Source: Nitrososphaeraceae archaeon (GTDB lineage: Archaea > Thermoproteota > Nitrososphaeria > Nitrososphaerales > Nitrosopumilaceae). Taken from it: a stretch of DNA of 38,454 nt. Shown here one piece after another: positions 1 to 7,421 of this stretch. The DNA is taken from NCBI GenBank assembly GCA_025930495.1, contig JAICOU010000008.1, positions 1 to 38,454 on the forward strand, written 5' to 3'. A model generated the notes under the pieces. The model was not told the DNA's origin. It saw nothing but the letters and a program-made list of their open reading frames with translations, and searched no databases. The position numbers were made by a program, and so were the translations under genes. Within the stretch, counting starts at the first letter, position 1, and the number at the start of each line of letters is the position of its first letter.

Positions 1-253
1 AGAGTTTTTTGACAAGTTAGGTATTTCTCAGGAGGCTTTAAGGAATTTTGACAAGTATCTAGAGTCAATAAGCAAGTCATACCAAGATTGGATTGATCTG
101 AGTTCAAAATATGGGCAAGACTATGTACAGACACGATTATCCATGATAAAATCATCTGATCAGTTTATTCACATGACAATGGATTTGTATGCAAAAATGT
201 TGGCAAAATTTAATGAGATGTGTGATTCAAACACAAGAAAACTTGTTAAATAA
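1..253 (+). CDS. 3' end of a helical hypothetical protein (partial)
   Basis: An open frame enters from the left edge (codons in phase from base 2) and stops at TAA 251-253, giving about 83 C-terminal residues. The translation is polar and helix-forming, with motifs such as FDKYLESISKSYQDWIDL and DLYAKMLAKFNEM, and has no membrane segment. It resembles the long amphipathic helices of phasin-like or PhaE-like proteins, but this is only compositional. The FMN reductase follows 19 bases later on the same strand, so the two may be cotranscribed. Function not recognised. Confidence 0.6.
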   Translation, partial: EFFDKLGISQEALRNFDKYLESISKSYQDWIDLSSKYGQDYVQTRLSMIKSSDQFIHMTMDLYAKMLAKFNEMCDSNTRKLVK

Positions 254-272
254 CCTAGAGTGAAATTATGAG

Positions 273-848
273 ATGAGCAAGCCAAAAATTCTTGCATTTG
301 CAGGAAGCACACGTATTGATTCATTTAATAAAAAATTAGTCAAGATAGCAGCTTTAGGAGCAAGAGAAGAAGGGGCAGATGTAACGATAATTGATCTTCG
401 TGATTTTCAAATGCCAACCTATGATGAGGATTTAGAAAGACAAGAAGGATTACCAACTAGTGCACGAAAACTAAAGGACCTGATGTTGGCACATCAGGGA
501 TTACTTGTTTCATCTCCAGAGTATAACAGTTCTATCTCAGGTGTTCTCAAAAACACAATTGATTGGACATCACGACAGAGTGATGGCAAAATTCCTTTAG
601 ATTGTTTTAAAGATAAAGTAGCAGGATTGATGAGTGCATCACCTGGAGTACTAGGCGGGCTTAGGGGATTGGTTCATGTTCGTGCAATTCTTGAAAATAT
701 TGGAGTGCTAGTAATCCCAAATCAAGTGGCAATATCAAAAGCACATGAAGCATTTAATTTGGATGACACTATGAAAGATACAAAACAAGAACAACAAATC
801 AAAAATATTGGCGCCAACCTGACCCAAATGTTATTGAAACTAAACTGA
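273..848 (+). CDS. NADPH-dependent FMN reductase family flavoprotein
   Basis: 191 residues, the usual size for the NADPH-dependent FMN reductase / azoreductase family (flavodoxin-like fold). The N-terminal phosphate-binding loop reads AGSTRIDSFNKKL (about residues 10-22), and the flavin-contacting motif SPEYNSSISGVLKNTIDW lies near residues 81-98; both are family hallmarks. Such cytoplasmic enzymes use NAD(P)H to reduce FMN, quinones or other acceptors; the exact substrate cannot be read from sequence. The ATG lies 19 bases after the preceding stop, suggesting an operon with the partial gene upstream. No signal peptide or membrane segment. Confidence 0.88.
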   Translation: MSKPKILAFAGSTRIDSFNKKLVKIAALGAREEGADVTIIDLRDFQMPTYDEDLERQEGLPTSARKLKDLMLAHQGLLVSSPEYNSSISGVLKNTIDWTSRQSDGKIPLDCFKDKVAGLMSASPGVLGGLRGLVHVRAILENIGVLVIPNQVAISKAHEAFNLDDTMKDTKQEQQIKNIGANLTQMLLKLN

Positions 849-1101
849 AATTACACCAATAAATAGGGATTTTTAATCAGCAGGGATACTCAGATAATTC
901 TTCACGACCATCTAATTTTTCATCTATTATATGTAAATGATAAAGAATGGATTTTCGGTAAGTCAAATTAGGCATCGCTGTTTGGTAATAACATATGAAT
1001 TTGATTTTAGATATAAAAGAATGACGTATGAATTACACTAGTCTTAATTTTTAAAATATATTTCATGATTAAATCTAACTGTTAGTTAAGTATTCCAGAT
1101 T
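849..1101. other. Gene-free convergent spacer
   Basis: 253 AT-rich bases between the FMN reductase and RHH genes, whose 3' ends face each other. I see no ORF with a credible start, no tRNA and no strong hairpin. Short T-tracts on both strands would suffice for termination. Confidence 0.5.
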
Positions 1102-1683
1102 CTAATGCTGTTTATTTTTTATTGCATATACATCATCAAGTTCTATTAGAACTGCGTTCTCAGTATGTTCCGTTTTTATCTTAGAACCCAACTCAAAAAA
1201 TACTGTCTCATAATATGTTTTAAAAAATAGAGACCACTGCTCACCCATTTCATGGTGCAACACTAATTTTGTATTGTTATTTTCATTATACTCTTTAATT
1301 GAAAATCCTGATGATTTAGCACGATCTTTTAAAATAGAAATCCATTCATCAACACCATATTTTCCTCTCATGGATAATGCAATTTCTTTTGCACCACTTT
1401 CAGCTAAATTTTTTGCTATTTTGATTATTGTTTCATTATCGACGTACTTTACCAATTCTATTAATGCCGATTTTAGCATAACAATCCAGCCTATCTCTGA
1501 AGCATGTACATCCCAGTTTACATGAGAATCAAAAATTTGGTTTACGTATGTATTGAGACTTAATTTCTGATCTTTGGAAATTTTTTTCAAGTTATCCAGA
1601 GTAGTTGTGTTTATTCTAAAACTTGCATGTTCTGTAGGTGTTCTTTTTTTCTGAATCATTGTTAATCTATCTTGGTGATCCAT
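1102..1683 (-). CDS. Ribbon-helix-helix transcriptional regulator with C-terminal sensor-like domain
   Basis: 193 residues. Residues about 18-55 fit a ribbon-helix-helix (MetJ/Arc/CopG type) DNA-binding domain: a short strand (HASFRINTTT), then helix LDNLKKISKDQ, a turn, and helix LNTYVNQIFDSHVNW. The remaining roughly 135 residues are an alpha/beta region I do not recognise (WIVMLKSALIELVKYVD, then GVDEWISILKDRAKSSGF), perhaps for ligand sensing or oligomerisation. A second ATG (MIQKKRTP) nine codons in is an alternative start. The gene is divergent from the DUF1059 gene and the hyf-like cluster, and a perfect 19-bp palindrome at 1775-1793 lies between them, the arrangement expected for a dimeric regulator and its operator. 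Target and ligand are inferred, not shown. Confidence 0.75.
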   Translation of the reverse strand: MDHQDRLTMIQKKRTPTEHASFRINTTTLDNLKKISKDQKLSLNTYVNQIFDSHVNWDVHASEIGWIVMLKSALIELVKYVDNETIIKIAKNLAESGAKEIALSMRGKYGVDEWISILKDRAKSSGFSIKEYNENNNTKLVLHHEMGEQWSLFFKTYYETVFFELGSKIKTEHTENAVLIELDDVYAIKNKQH

Positions 1684-1774
1684 ACCATTTTAATTTACTT
1701 GAAAACTAACTACATGTATAATTGTAATTTGTGCTTATGGCCTGAAATCCTTGTTTGAGTCATGCTCATAATTT

Positions 1775-1793
1775 TGTGTTACACTGTAACACA
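1775..1793. promoter_or_regulatory. Perfect 19-bp palindrome, candidate operator
   Basis: TGTGTTACACTGTAACACA has two perfect 9-base arms around a central C. It lies in the divergent intergenic region, 92 bases from the start of the RHH regulator gene and 44 from the DUF1059 start. RHH proteins bind such symmetric sites, so this is the best candidate operator in the window. It sits just upstream of the TATA-like element at 1806-1814. Seen directly; binding is inferred. Confidence 0.6.
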
Positions 1794-1805
1794 GCGTATA
1801 CTGAG

Positions 1806-1814
1806 AAATTATAT
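1806..1814 (+). promoter_or_regulatory. TATA-like element for the DUF1059 / hyf-like operon
   Basis: AAATTATAT is centred about 27 bases upstream of the ATG at 1837, the spacing expected for an archaeal TATA box with transcription starting at or next to the start codon (leaderless mRNA). No Shine-Dalgarno sequence precedes 1837, which agrees with this. The site is adjacent to the palindrome at 1775-1793. Confidence 0.4.
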
Positions 1815-1836
1815 CTGTATATGATCTTCAATCCAT

Positions 1837-2109
1837 ATGTACAAAATAATTTGTAAAGATCTTGGTTTTGACTGTGATTTTATTGTAAATAATAGAGATA
1901 AGGAAATTCTTGCAATTAATTTTGGAAAGCATTTACAAGTTAGCCACAAGCAATATTACCCAAAAAATGAGATTTTTGGTTTTATTGATATTCAAAATAA
2001 GAAACAAAATAATCCTGAACCGATGAAAAATAAAAAATTAACAAGTGTTGATGACTATGGGTTATTTAGATTGGAAAAATGGAATCTAGGTCATAGAAAT
2101 TTTCCATAA
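1837..2109 (+). CDS. DUF1059-like small Cys/His protein
   Basis: 90 residues. The first 40 match the small DUF1059 family: IICKDLGFDCDFIV with Cys6 and Cys13, then His32 and His37 in a KHLQVSH segment, a probable metal-binding Cys2His2 set. The C-terminal half (after about residue 50) is Lys/Asn-rich and not recognised. The gene lies between the divergent RHH regulator and the hyf-like operon on the same strand, 91 bases before hyfB, so it may be the first gene of that transcript. The family's function is unknown; metal binding is inferred from the Cys/His spacing. Confidence 0.7.
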   Translation: MYKIICKDLGFDCDFIVNNRDKEILAINFGKHLQVSHKQYYPKNEIFGFIDIQNKKQNNPEPMKNKKLTSVDDYGLFRLEKWNLGHRNFP

Positions 2110-2133
2110 CTAAGAAAGAAAGGAGCATAGAAA

Positions 2134-2199
2134 TTGATTAATCGTAATTATCTAGATACAAGTATGTCTGGAAATTCTAAATTAATAAAAGGAAATTGA
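2134..2199 (+). CDS. Possible 21-codon leader ORF before the hyf-like operon
   Basis: A TTG codon at 2134 is preceded at 8-base spacing by AAAGGAG (2119-2125), a strong Shine-Dalgarno match to the 16S 3' end in this same window. The frame runs 21 codons to TGA 2197-2199, ending two bases before the hyfB TTG start at 2201. The product would be short and polar. It may be a translated leader coupled to hyfB, or a chance ORF; nothing but the ribosome-binding site supports it. Confidence 0.25.
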   Translation: MINRNYLDTSMSGNSKLIKGN

Positions 2200-2200
2200 A

Positions 2201-4246
2201 TTGTCAGAAAATCTATCTATACTGTACGTTATTATTGCATTTTTTTCTTTAGGTGCAACTCTGGGATTATTTACTAGAGGACAAAAATATCATACATATT
2301 TCACTTACATTCCATCGGCTTTTGCATCTTTTTTAACAATTATTTTATCCCTTACTATTTTTTCTTCTGAAAGCATACATCTAACTTTTTTTAATATACA
2401 GGATCTCTTTTATTTTGAAATTTTTATTGATGGCGTAGCTACATTTTTCCTCCTAATAATTGGATTGATCTCATTTGCTGTTTCGATTTACTCACTTTCT
2501 TATTCTAAAAAATTTGATGACAAGAAAAATAATTCTGCACTTGGAATGCTGTTCAATGTTTTTATCATCTCCATGATCTTAGTAGTAATTAGTAACAACG
2601 TATTCTTTTTCCTAGTATTTTGGGAATTAATGTCACTTACATCATTCTTTTTGGTTATTTATGAACATGAAAATAAACACAATCTCAAATCGGGTCTAAC
2701 CTATCTAGTAATGACTCATTTAGGAACGGGATTTATTTTTGCATCTTTTATGCTTATGTACACTCAAACTGGAAGTTTTAGTTTTGATTCTTTCAGAGAT
2801 GTTTCAATAATTCCACAATATGTAAAAGATATTGCATTTGTTTTGGCTTTTGTAGGATTTGGAACAAAGGCCGGAATGATCCCTTTACACACTTGGCTGC
2901 CAAAAGCACATCCATCGGCACCAAGCAATGTATCTGCCTTAATGTCTGCAGTAATGCTCAAGATTGCAATTTATGGCATAGTTAGATATCTTTTTGATTT
3001 TAACGCAATTGACAGTTCTCCTGATTATGTATGGTTAGGCGTAGGGATAATCGTTATTGGATCAATTTCGTCACTAGTTGGAATTCTTTACGCCCTGATT
3101 GAAAATGACATTAAACGTGCACTGGCTTTTTCTAGCATTGAAAATATCGGAATAATTTTTATCGGATTGGGGTTATCGGTAGTATTTGCCGCATTTCATT
3201 TGTTGTCTTTGTCTGTTTTAGCTTTTATTGCCAGCATGTTTCATACTTTGAATCATTCAATTTTCAAAGGACTGTTGTTTATGACTGCAGGGTCTATTCA
3301 TTATAGTACACACACAAAGAATATAGAAGATTTAGGAGGCTTGATTAAAAAAATGCCTTGGACTGCCATGATGTTTCTTGTTGGCTCTATTGCCATAATT
3401 GGATTGCCTCCACTTAATGGATTCATAGGAGAATGGTTGACATTGCAATCACTTCTTGCAGTCTTTCAGATACCCTCAAATATTTTACAGGTGTCTCTTG
3501 CATTTGCCGTATTGGCATTTGCACTCACTATCGGTCTTGTAGGTGCAACATTTGTAAGATTATTTGGAATAACTTTCCTGTCAAAAAGCAGAAGTTTCAA
3601 AGCAACAAACGCAGTGGAAGTTCCACGATTAATGCTAATAGGAAAAGCAATTCTGGCATCATCATGTGTTTTATTGGGCATTTTGCCTTTTATTGGAATA
3701 AATTTGATTGTATCTGCTTTTGATTTACCCTATACGCCATCTAGTCCGTTTGAAACAATTTCAATAACAAATACAGATGGCAGTAATTTTGCTAGTCTTC
3801 TAATGCCTGGAGTGCTAGTTATTTTCATATCGGTCATTGTTGGAATTTTTGCATTTGTACGAATTATTGGTGGTAAAACAAAGACAGTAAAATATGGTAC
3901 ATGGGATTGTGGCTTTGGAAGTTTATCTGAAAGAACACAATATACTGCTACATCACTGGCAGAACCAATACGCAGAATTTTTGGTGTTTTTTATAAACCT
4001 AATAATCATATTGATGTTAATTTTTATGCAAAAGAAAATTTATATCTTAAAAAATCTATCAATGTAATTTCTACAACTAGAAATATTTTTGATGAAAAAT
4101 TGTATGGAAAAGTAATCTCAGGTAGCTTGTTTGTGTTAGATAAAATACGAAAAATTCAGTCAGGGAAAGTTAATGCATATATTTTATACATTATGATTAC
4201 TCTAATTGCACTTCTCTTATTCGTAGGATTTGGTACACATGAGTGA
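2201..4246 (+). CDS. hyfB: Hyf/Ehr-like complex, antiporter-type membrane subunit HyfB (NuoL family)
   Basis: 681 residues, many hydrophobic helices, Mrp-antiporter/NuoL-M-N family. It keeps the proton-pathway residues of the family: Glu142 in VFWELMSLTSFF, Lys223 in GFGTKAGMIPLHTWLPKAHP, and Lys254 in SAVMLKIAIYG. The C-terminal extension with TWDCGFGSLSERTQYTATS is typical of HyfB/HycC-type subunits. TTG start, with AAAAGGAAA upstream. It is the first of six tightly packed genes for a complex I-related membrane complex and would act as an ion-translocating module in the cytoplasmic membrane. Closest by motif to formate hydrogenlyase/hydrogenase-4 subunit B; the symbol denotes family, not a proven hydrogenase role. 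Confidence 0.88.
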   Translation: MSENLSILYVIIAFFSLGATLGLFTRGQKYHTYFTYIPSAFASFLTIILSLTIFSSESIHLTFFNIQDLFYFEIFIDGVATFFLLIIGLISFAVSIYSLSYSKKFDDKKNNSALGMLFNVFIISMILVVISNNVFFFLVFWELMSLTSFFLVIYEHENKHNLKSGLTYLVMTHLGTGFIFASFMLMYTQTGSFSFDSFRDVSIIPQYVKDIAFVLAFVGFGTKAGMIPLHTWLPKAHPSAPSNVSALMSAVMLKIAIYGIVRYLFDFNAIDSSPDYVWLGVGIIVIGSISSLVGILYALIENDIKRALAFSSIENIGIIFIGLGLSVVFAAFHLLSLSVLAFIASMFHTLNHSIFKGLLFMTAGSIHYSTHTKNIEDLGGLIKKMPWTAMMFLVGSIAIIGLPPLNGFIGEWLTLQSLLAVFQIPSNILQVSLAFAVLAFALTIGLVGATFVRLFGITFLSKSRSFKATNAVEVPRLMLIGKAILASSCVLLGILPFIGINLIVSAFDLPYTPSSPFETISITNTDGSNFASLLMPGVLVIFISVIVGIFAFVRIIGGKTKTVKYGTWDCGFGSLSERTQYTATSLAEPIRRIFGVFYKPNNHIDVNFYAKENLYLKKSINVISTTRNIFDEKLYGKVISGSLFVLDKIRKIQSGKVNAYILYIMITLIALLLFVGFGTHE

Positions 4247-5186
4247 TTTTTCCATGTTAGATTATGGTCTTGGTATACTTCAGGCTCTTTTACTCATAGT
4301 TTTGTCTCCTTTAATCGTTGGAATGATGAGGAAAATTAAGGCAAAATCCCAAAAACGAATAGGTTCTGGAATTTTTCAGCCATATTATGACATTGTAAAA
4401 TTGCTAAGAAAAGAGGAGATAGTCTCTGATCAAAGTTCTTGGATATTTCGAGCTACACCATGGGTAAATTTTGTTACAACTGCGTCTGCTGCATTTTTTA
4501 TTCCTGTATTTCTCGTCTATTCCCCTTTTGGTGTTGTAGGTGATATTTTGCTTGTTGTTGGTTTGTTTGCACTTGGACGATTCTTTACGATGCTTGCAGG
4601 ACTGGATACAGCAAGTTCCTTTGGCGGATTAGGAAGTAGTAGAGAGATGATGGTTTCTGTACTTGTGGAACCAGCATTATTTATGACCATATTTGTAATT
4701 GCATCATTTTATGGTGGAACAAACATCAGTACAATAGTTTCATCTGCAAATGATACATCTATCTTAATTGTACCTGGAATTCTTTTTGCATTAATTGCAT
4801 TTTTTATTATCATGATGGCAGAAACTGGAAAGATACCATTTGATAATCCCTCTACACATCTCGAGTTGACAATGATTCATGAAGCTACGATGCTTGAATA
4901 TTCTGGAAAAAGTTTAGCACTAATGGAATGGTCTCATGCAATAAAACAAATGATTTTGTTTACATTATTTGTAGACATATTCCTTCCATGGAATTTTGCA
5001 GAACAAATTTCATTAATAGGAATTAGTTTTGGCATAATGCTTTTCATTGTTAAGGTATCGACATTAGCGAGTTTTATTGCCTTTATTGAAACACGGGTAG
5101 CAAAGTGGAGATTATTCAGAGTTTCAGATCTAATTGCAATGGCAATATCTAGTTCTATGATAGGAGTAATTTTCTTTTTTTTGTAG
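4239..5186 (+). CDS. hyfC: Hyf/Ehr-like complex, membrane anchor subunit HyfC (NuoH family)
   Basis: 315 residues from ATG 4239, which overlaps the end of hyfB by 8 bases; a TTG nine bases earlier is an alternative start. NuoH/HyfC hallmarks are clear: KRIGSGIFQPYYDIVKLLRKE near the N-terminus, AETGKIPFDNPSTHLELTM and IHEATMLEYSGKSLALMEW in the middle, and ETRVAKWRLFRV near the C-terminus. This subunit joins the soluble redox arm to the membrane arm and carries acidic residues for proton transfer in the family. The PFDNPSTHLELTMIHEA form is that of the hydrogenase-4 branch rather than Nuo. Several transmembrane helices; translation probably coupled to hyfB. Confidence 0.9.
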   Translation: MSDFSMLDYGLGILQALLLIVLSPLIVGMMRKIKAKSQKRIGSGIFQPYYDIVKLLRKEEIVSDQSSWIFRATPWVNFVTTASAAFFIPVFLVYSPFGVVGDILLVVGLFALGRFFTMLAGLDTASSFGGLGSSREMMVSVLVEPALFMTIFVIASFYGGTNISTIVSSANDTSILIVPGILFALIAFFIIMMAETGKIPFDNPSTHLELTMIHEATMLEYSGKSLALMEWSHAIKQMILFTLFVDIFLPWNFAEQISLIGISFGIMLFIVKVSTLASFIAFIETRVAKWRLFRVSDLIAMAISSSMIGVIFFFL

Positions 5187-5188
5187 GT

Positions 5189-5866
5189 ATGTCTGATTTA
5201 CTCTTGCCAACACAAATTGATTTGTTACATGTATCTGCAGTAATTTTGCTAATTGCTACTTTTGGAATTGTTGTAAGAAGGGGATTTTCAGACTGGTTGC
5301 ATGCATATAGATATCAAACAATAATTCTTGCAGGAATTGTTGCCCTAATTGGATTCATAACTAGTATTTGGGAGCTTTACATAGTATCTGCACTTACATT
5401 GGGAATTAAGGCAATAATCATTCCCAAAGTTTTGTTTTATGTAACAAAAAAACTAGATTCCCCGATTAAATTAGAGATGAACCCCTATGTTAGCCTCAGA
5501 ATCTCTGTAATCGCCTCGGCATTGTTAGTTGCAATGTCTTATTTTATGGCTTTACAATTGCCTATATCCTCAGATGAGACAATCAGCGTATTTCTACCAG
5601 TGTCGTTTTCATTATTTTTTATTGGTCTGTTTATTATAATTAGCAGAAGAAAAGCACTCAGCCAAATAGTGGGATTGTTAACTATTGAAAATGGTTTATT
5701 TTTGTTTGCTGTGGTAGTTACACACGGATTTTCATTAATTATTGAGATAGGACTCATGGCAGATATTTTAGTAGGTGTGATAGTATCTAGCATTTTACTA
5801 TTTAGAATGAGTAAGACATTTGATAGTATAGATATTGAGAATCTAGAAAGTTTGAGGGATGACTGA
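5189..5866 (+). CDS. hyfE: Hyf/Ehr-like complex, membrane subunit HyfE
   Basis: 225 residues, about seven hydrophobic helices, matching the length and pattern of HyfE, which acts as a NuoK-like (plus extra helices) subunit in hydrogenase-4-type complexes. The segment SQIVGLLTIENGLFLFAVVVTHG contains the membrane Glu of the NuoK/HyfE family. It starts two bases after the hyfC stop and its TGA overlaps the ATG of hyfF, so expression is coupled. Small subunits of this type are weakly conserved; the call rests on the ENGLFLFA motif and on position. Confidence 0.85.
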   Translation: MSDLLLPTQIDLLHVSAVILLIATFGIVVRRGFSDWLHAYRYQTIILAGIVALIGFITSIWELYIVSALTLGIKAIIIPKVLFYVTKKLDSPIKLEMNPYVSLRISVIASALLVAMSYFMALQLPISSDETISVFLPVSFSLFFIGLFIIISRRKALSQIVGLLTIENGLFLFAVVVTHGFSLIIEIGLMADILVGVIVSSILLFRMSKTFDSIDIENLESLRDD

Positions 5867-7383
5867 TGTTTACCAATCTATTTTCATCTGTAGAATCTGT
5901 ATTAGTGGTCTCTCTTCTTTTAACTCCAGTGGTCAGTGGCTTGTTAATTACATTATTGAAAAGAAAACGAATCATTGAAACTACTACCATAATTTCTTCA
6001 TCTTTAATATTGATTCAAGGATTGTTTTTGTTACCGTATATTTTAGAAAAAAAGACAATCTCTATTTTTGATGGCACATTTTATCTTGATTCTCTAAGTG
6101 CAATTATGATAATTACAATTTCTCTGGTGGGATTTCTTGCATCTCTTTATTCTGTAAATTACATGGGCAGGCAATATGATAAATTAATTGTAGATGGAAA
6201 AAAGCTTGTCAGATATTATCAAGGATTTAACATGTTCTTATTTACCATGTTGCTTGTTCCAGTTTCTAACAATCTTGGTATAATGTGGATTGCAATTGAA
6301 GCTACAACTCTTGTTTCTGTTTTGTTGATTATGCTTTATACCAAACAAGGCTCAATTGAAGCATCATGGAAATATTTGCTGATAGCTACGGTGGGTTTAT
6401 CTCTTGCACTTTTTGGAATAATTTTCTTTTACTATGCAAATTCTGTTTATGATAATTCCTTTGATTCTACTCATGGGATGGACTGGACAAACATGGTGGA
6501 AAATGCACACTATTTTGATCCTAACCTTGTCAAATTTGCTTTTATTTTCATACTTGTTGGATTTGGAACAAAAGCGGGTCTTGCGCCTATGCATACATGG
6601 CTTCCAGATGCCCACAGTGAGGCTCCATCTCCAATCAGCGCTCTTTTATCAGGTGTTTTGCTGAATTGTGCCTTTTATGGGCTTTTACGATTTCATATAA
6701 TTTCTAGTCATTCCATTGGTCCTGAATTCTCAAATACGTTGTTGATTATTCTTGGAATAATATCACTTGGCATTGCTGCAGCATCGATATATTTTCAGAA
6801 AGATGTGAAGCGTATGTTGGCTTTTTCAAGTATTGAACACATGGGATTAATTTCCGTATCAGTAGGCTTTGGAATTTTCCTAGGGATTTATGGAGCATTA
6901 CTCCATGTGATTAATCATGCTGTAGTAAAATCACTCCTGTTTTTTTCAAGTGGATCAATTTCACAGAAATATCAAACAAAGTCTATTGCAGATACTAGTG
7001 GAATAATTAAGACAATGCCTGTAACTGGTTTTATGTTTTTGATAGGGGGGCTGGCAATAATTGGAATGCCACCGTTTAATATTTTCATGAGTGAATTTTT
7101 AATGTTGAGTTCTGGATTCAGTTCTGAAAACTTTCTTGCAAGTGCACTTGTGATTTTGTTTCTAGTGGTAATATTTGCAAGTTTTGGAAAGCATTTACTG
7201 CACATGGTATTTGGAAATCCAAAATCAGAAATGAAAAAAGAAGATCTTGGAAAACTTTCAATGCTACCAATGATAATTTTGGTTTCAATAATTTTCATAA
7301 TGGGTATTTATGTTCCAGAGCCTTTGCAAACATTAATTGAAGATGCTACAAAAATTATACTAGTAGGTGGAATCAACTCTTGA
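5866..7383 (+). CDS. hyfF: Hyf/Ehr-like complex, antiporter-type subunit HyfF (NuoL/M family)
   Basis: 505 residues, Mrp-antiporter/NuoL-M family. The proton-pumping pair is conserved: Glu145 in MWIAIEATTLVSVLL and Lys236 in GFGTKAGLAPMHTWLPDAHS, followed by EAPSPISALLSGVLLNCAFYGLLR in the HyfF manner and a later KDVKRMLAFSSIEHMG motif. The start codon overlaps the hyfE stop. With HyfB this gives two antiporter-like modules; the third one of E. coli hydrogenase-4 (HyfD) is absent here. The paired Glu/Lys residues suggest the membrane arm still translocates ions. Confidence 0.88.
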   Translation: MFTNLFSSVESVLVVSLLLTPVVSGLLITLLKRKRIIETTTIISSSLILIQGLFLLPYILEKKTISIFDGTFYLDSLSAIMIITISLVGFLASLYSVNYMGRQYDKLIVDGKKLVRYYQGFNMFLFTMLLVPVSNNLGIMWIAIEATTLVSVLLIMLYTKQGSIEASWKYLLIATVGLSLALFGIIFFYYANSVYDNSFDSTHGMDWTNMVENAHYFDPNLVKFAFIFILVGFGTKAGLAPMHTWLPDAHSEAPSPISALLSGVLLNCAFYGLLRFHIISSHSIGPEFSNTLLIILGIISLGIAAASIYFQKDVKRMLAFSSIEHMGLISVSVGFGIFLGIYGALLHVINHAVVKSLLFFSSGSISQKYQTKSIADTSGIIKTMPVTGFMFLIGGLAIIGMPPFNIFMSEFLMLSSGFSSENFLASALVILFLVVIFASFGKHLLHMVFGNPKSEMKKEDLGKLSMLPMIILVSIIFIMGIYVPEPLQTLIEDATKIILVGGINS

Positions 7384-7399
7384 TGATATCCTACATGTA

Positions 7400-7421
7400 T
7401 TATTTTAGAGGTGAAAATTTA
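7400..7421 (+). promoter_or_regulatory. Strong Shine-Dalgarno site of hyfG
   Basis: GAGGTG lies seven bases before the hyfG ATG at 7421. It is complementary to the CACCTC at the 3' end of the 16S rRNA encoded in this window. The site fixes the start codon and lies in the only real gap (37 bases) of the cluster, hinting that the soluble-arm genes get their own strong initiation. Confidence 0.6.

Noticed and set aside
3433-3723. ORFs inside hyfB in other frames (both strands)
   Set aside because: Shadows of a strongly conserved transmembrane protein; no start signals or homology.
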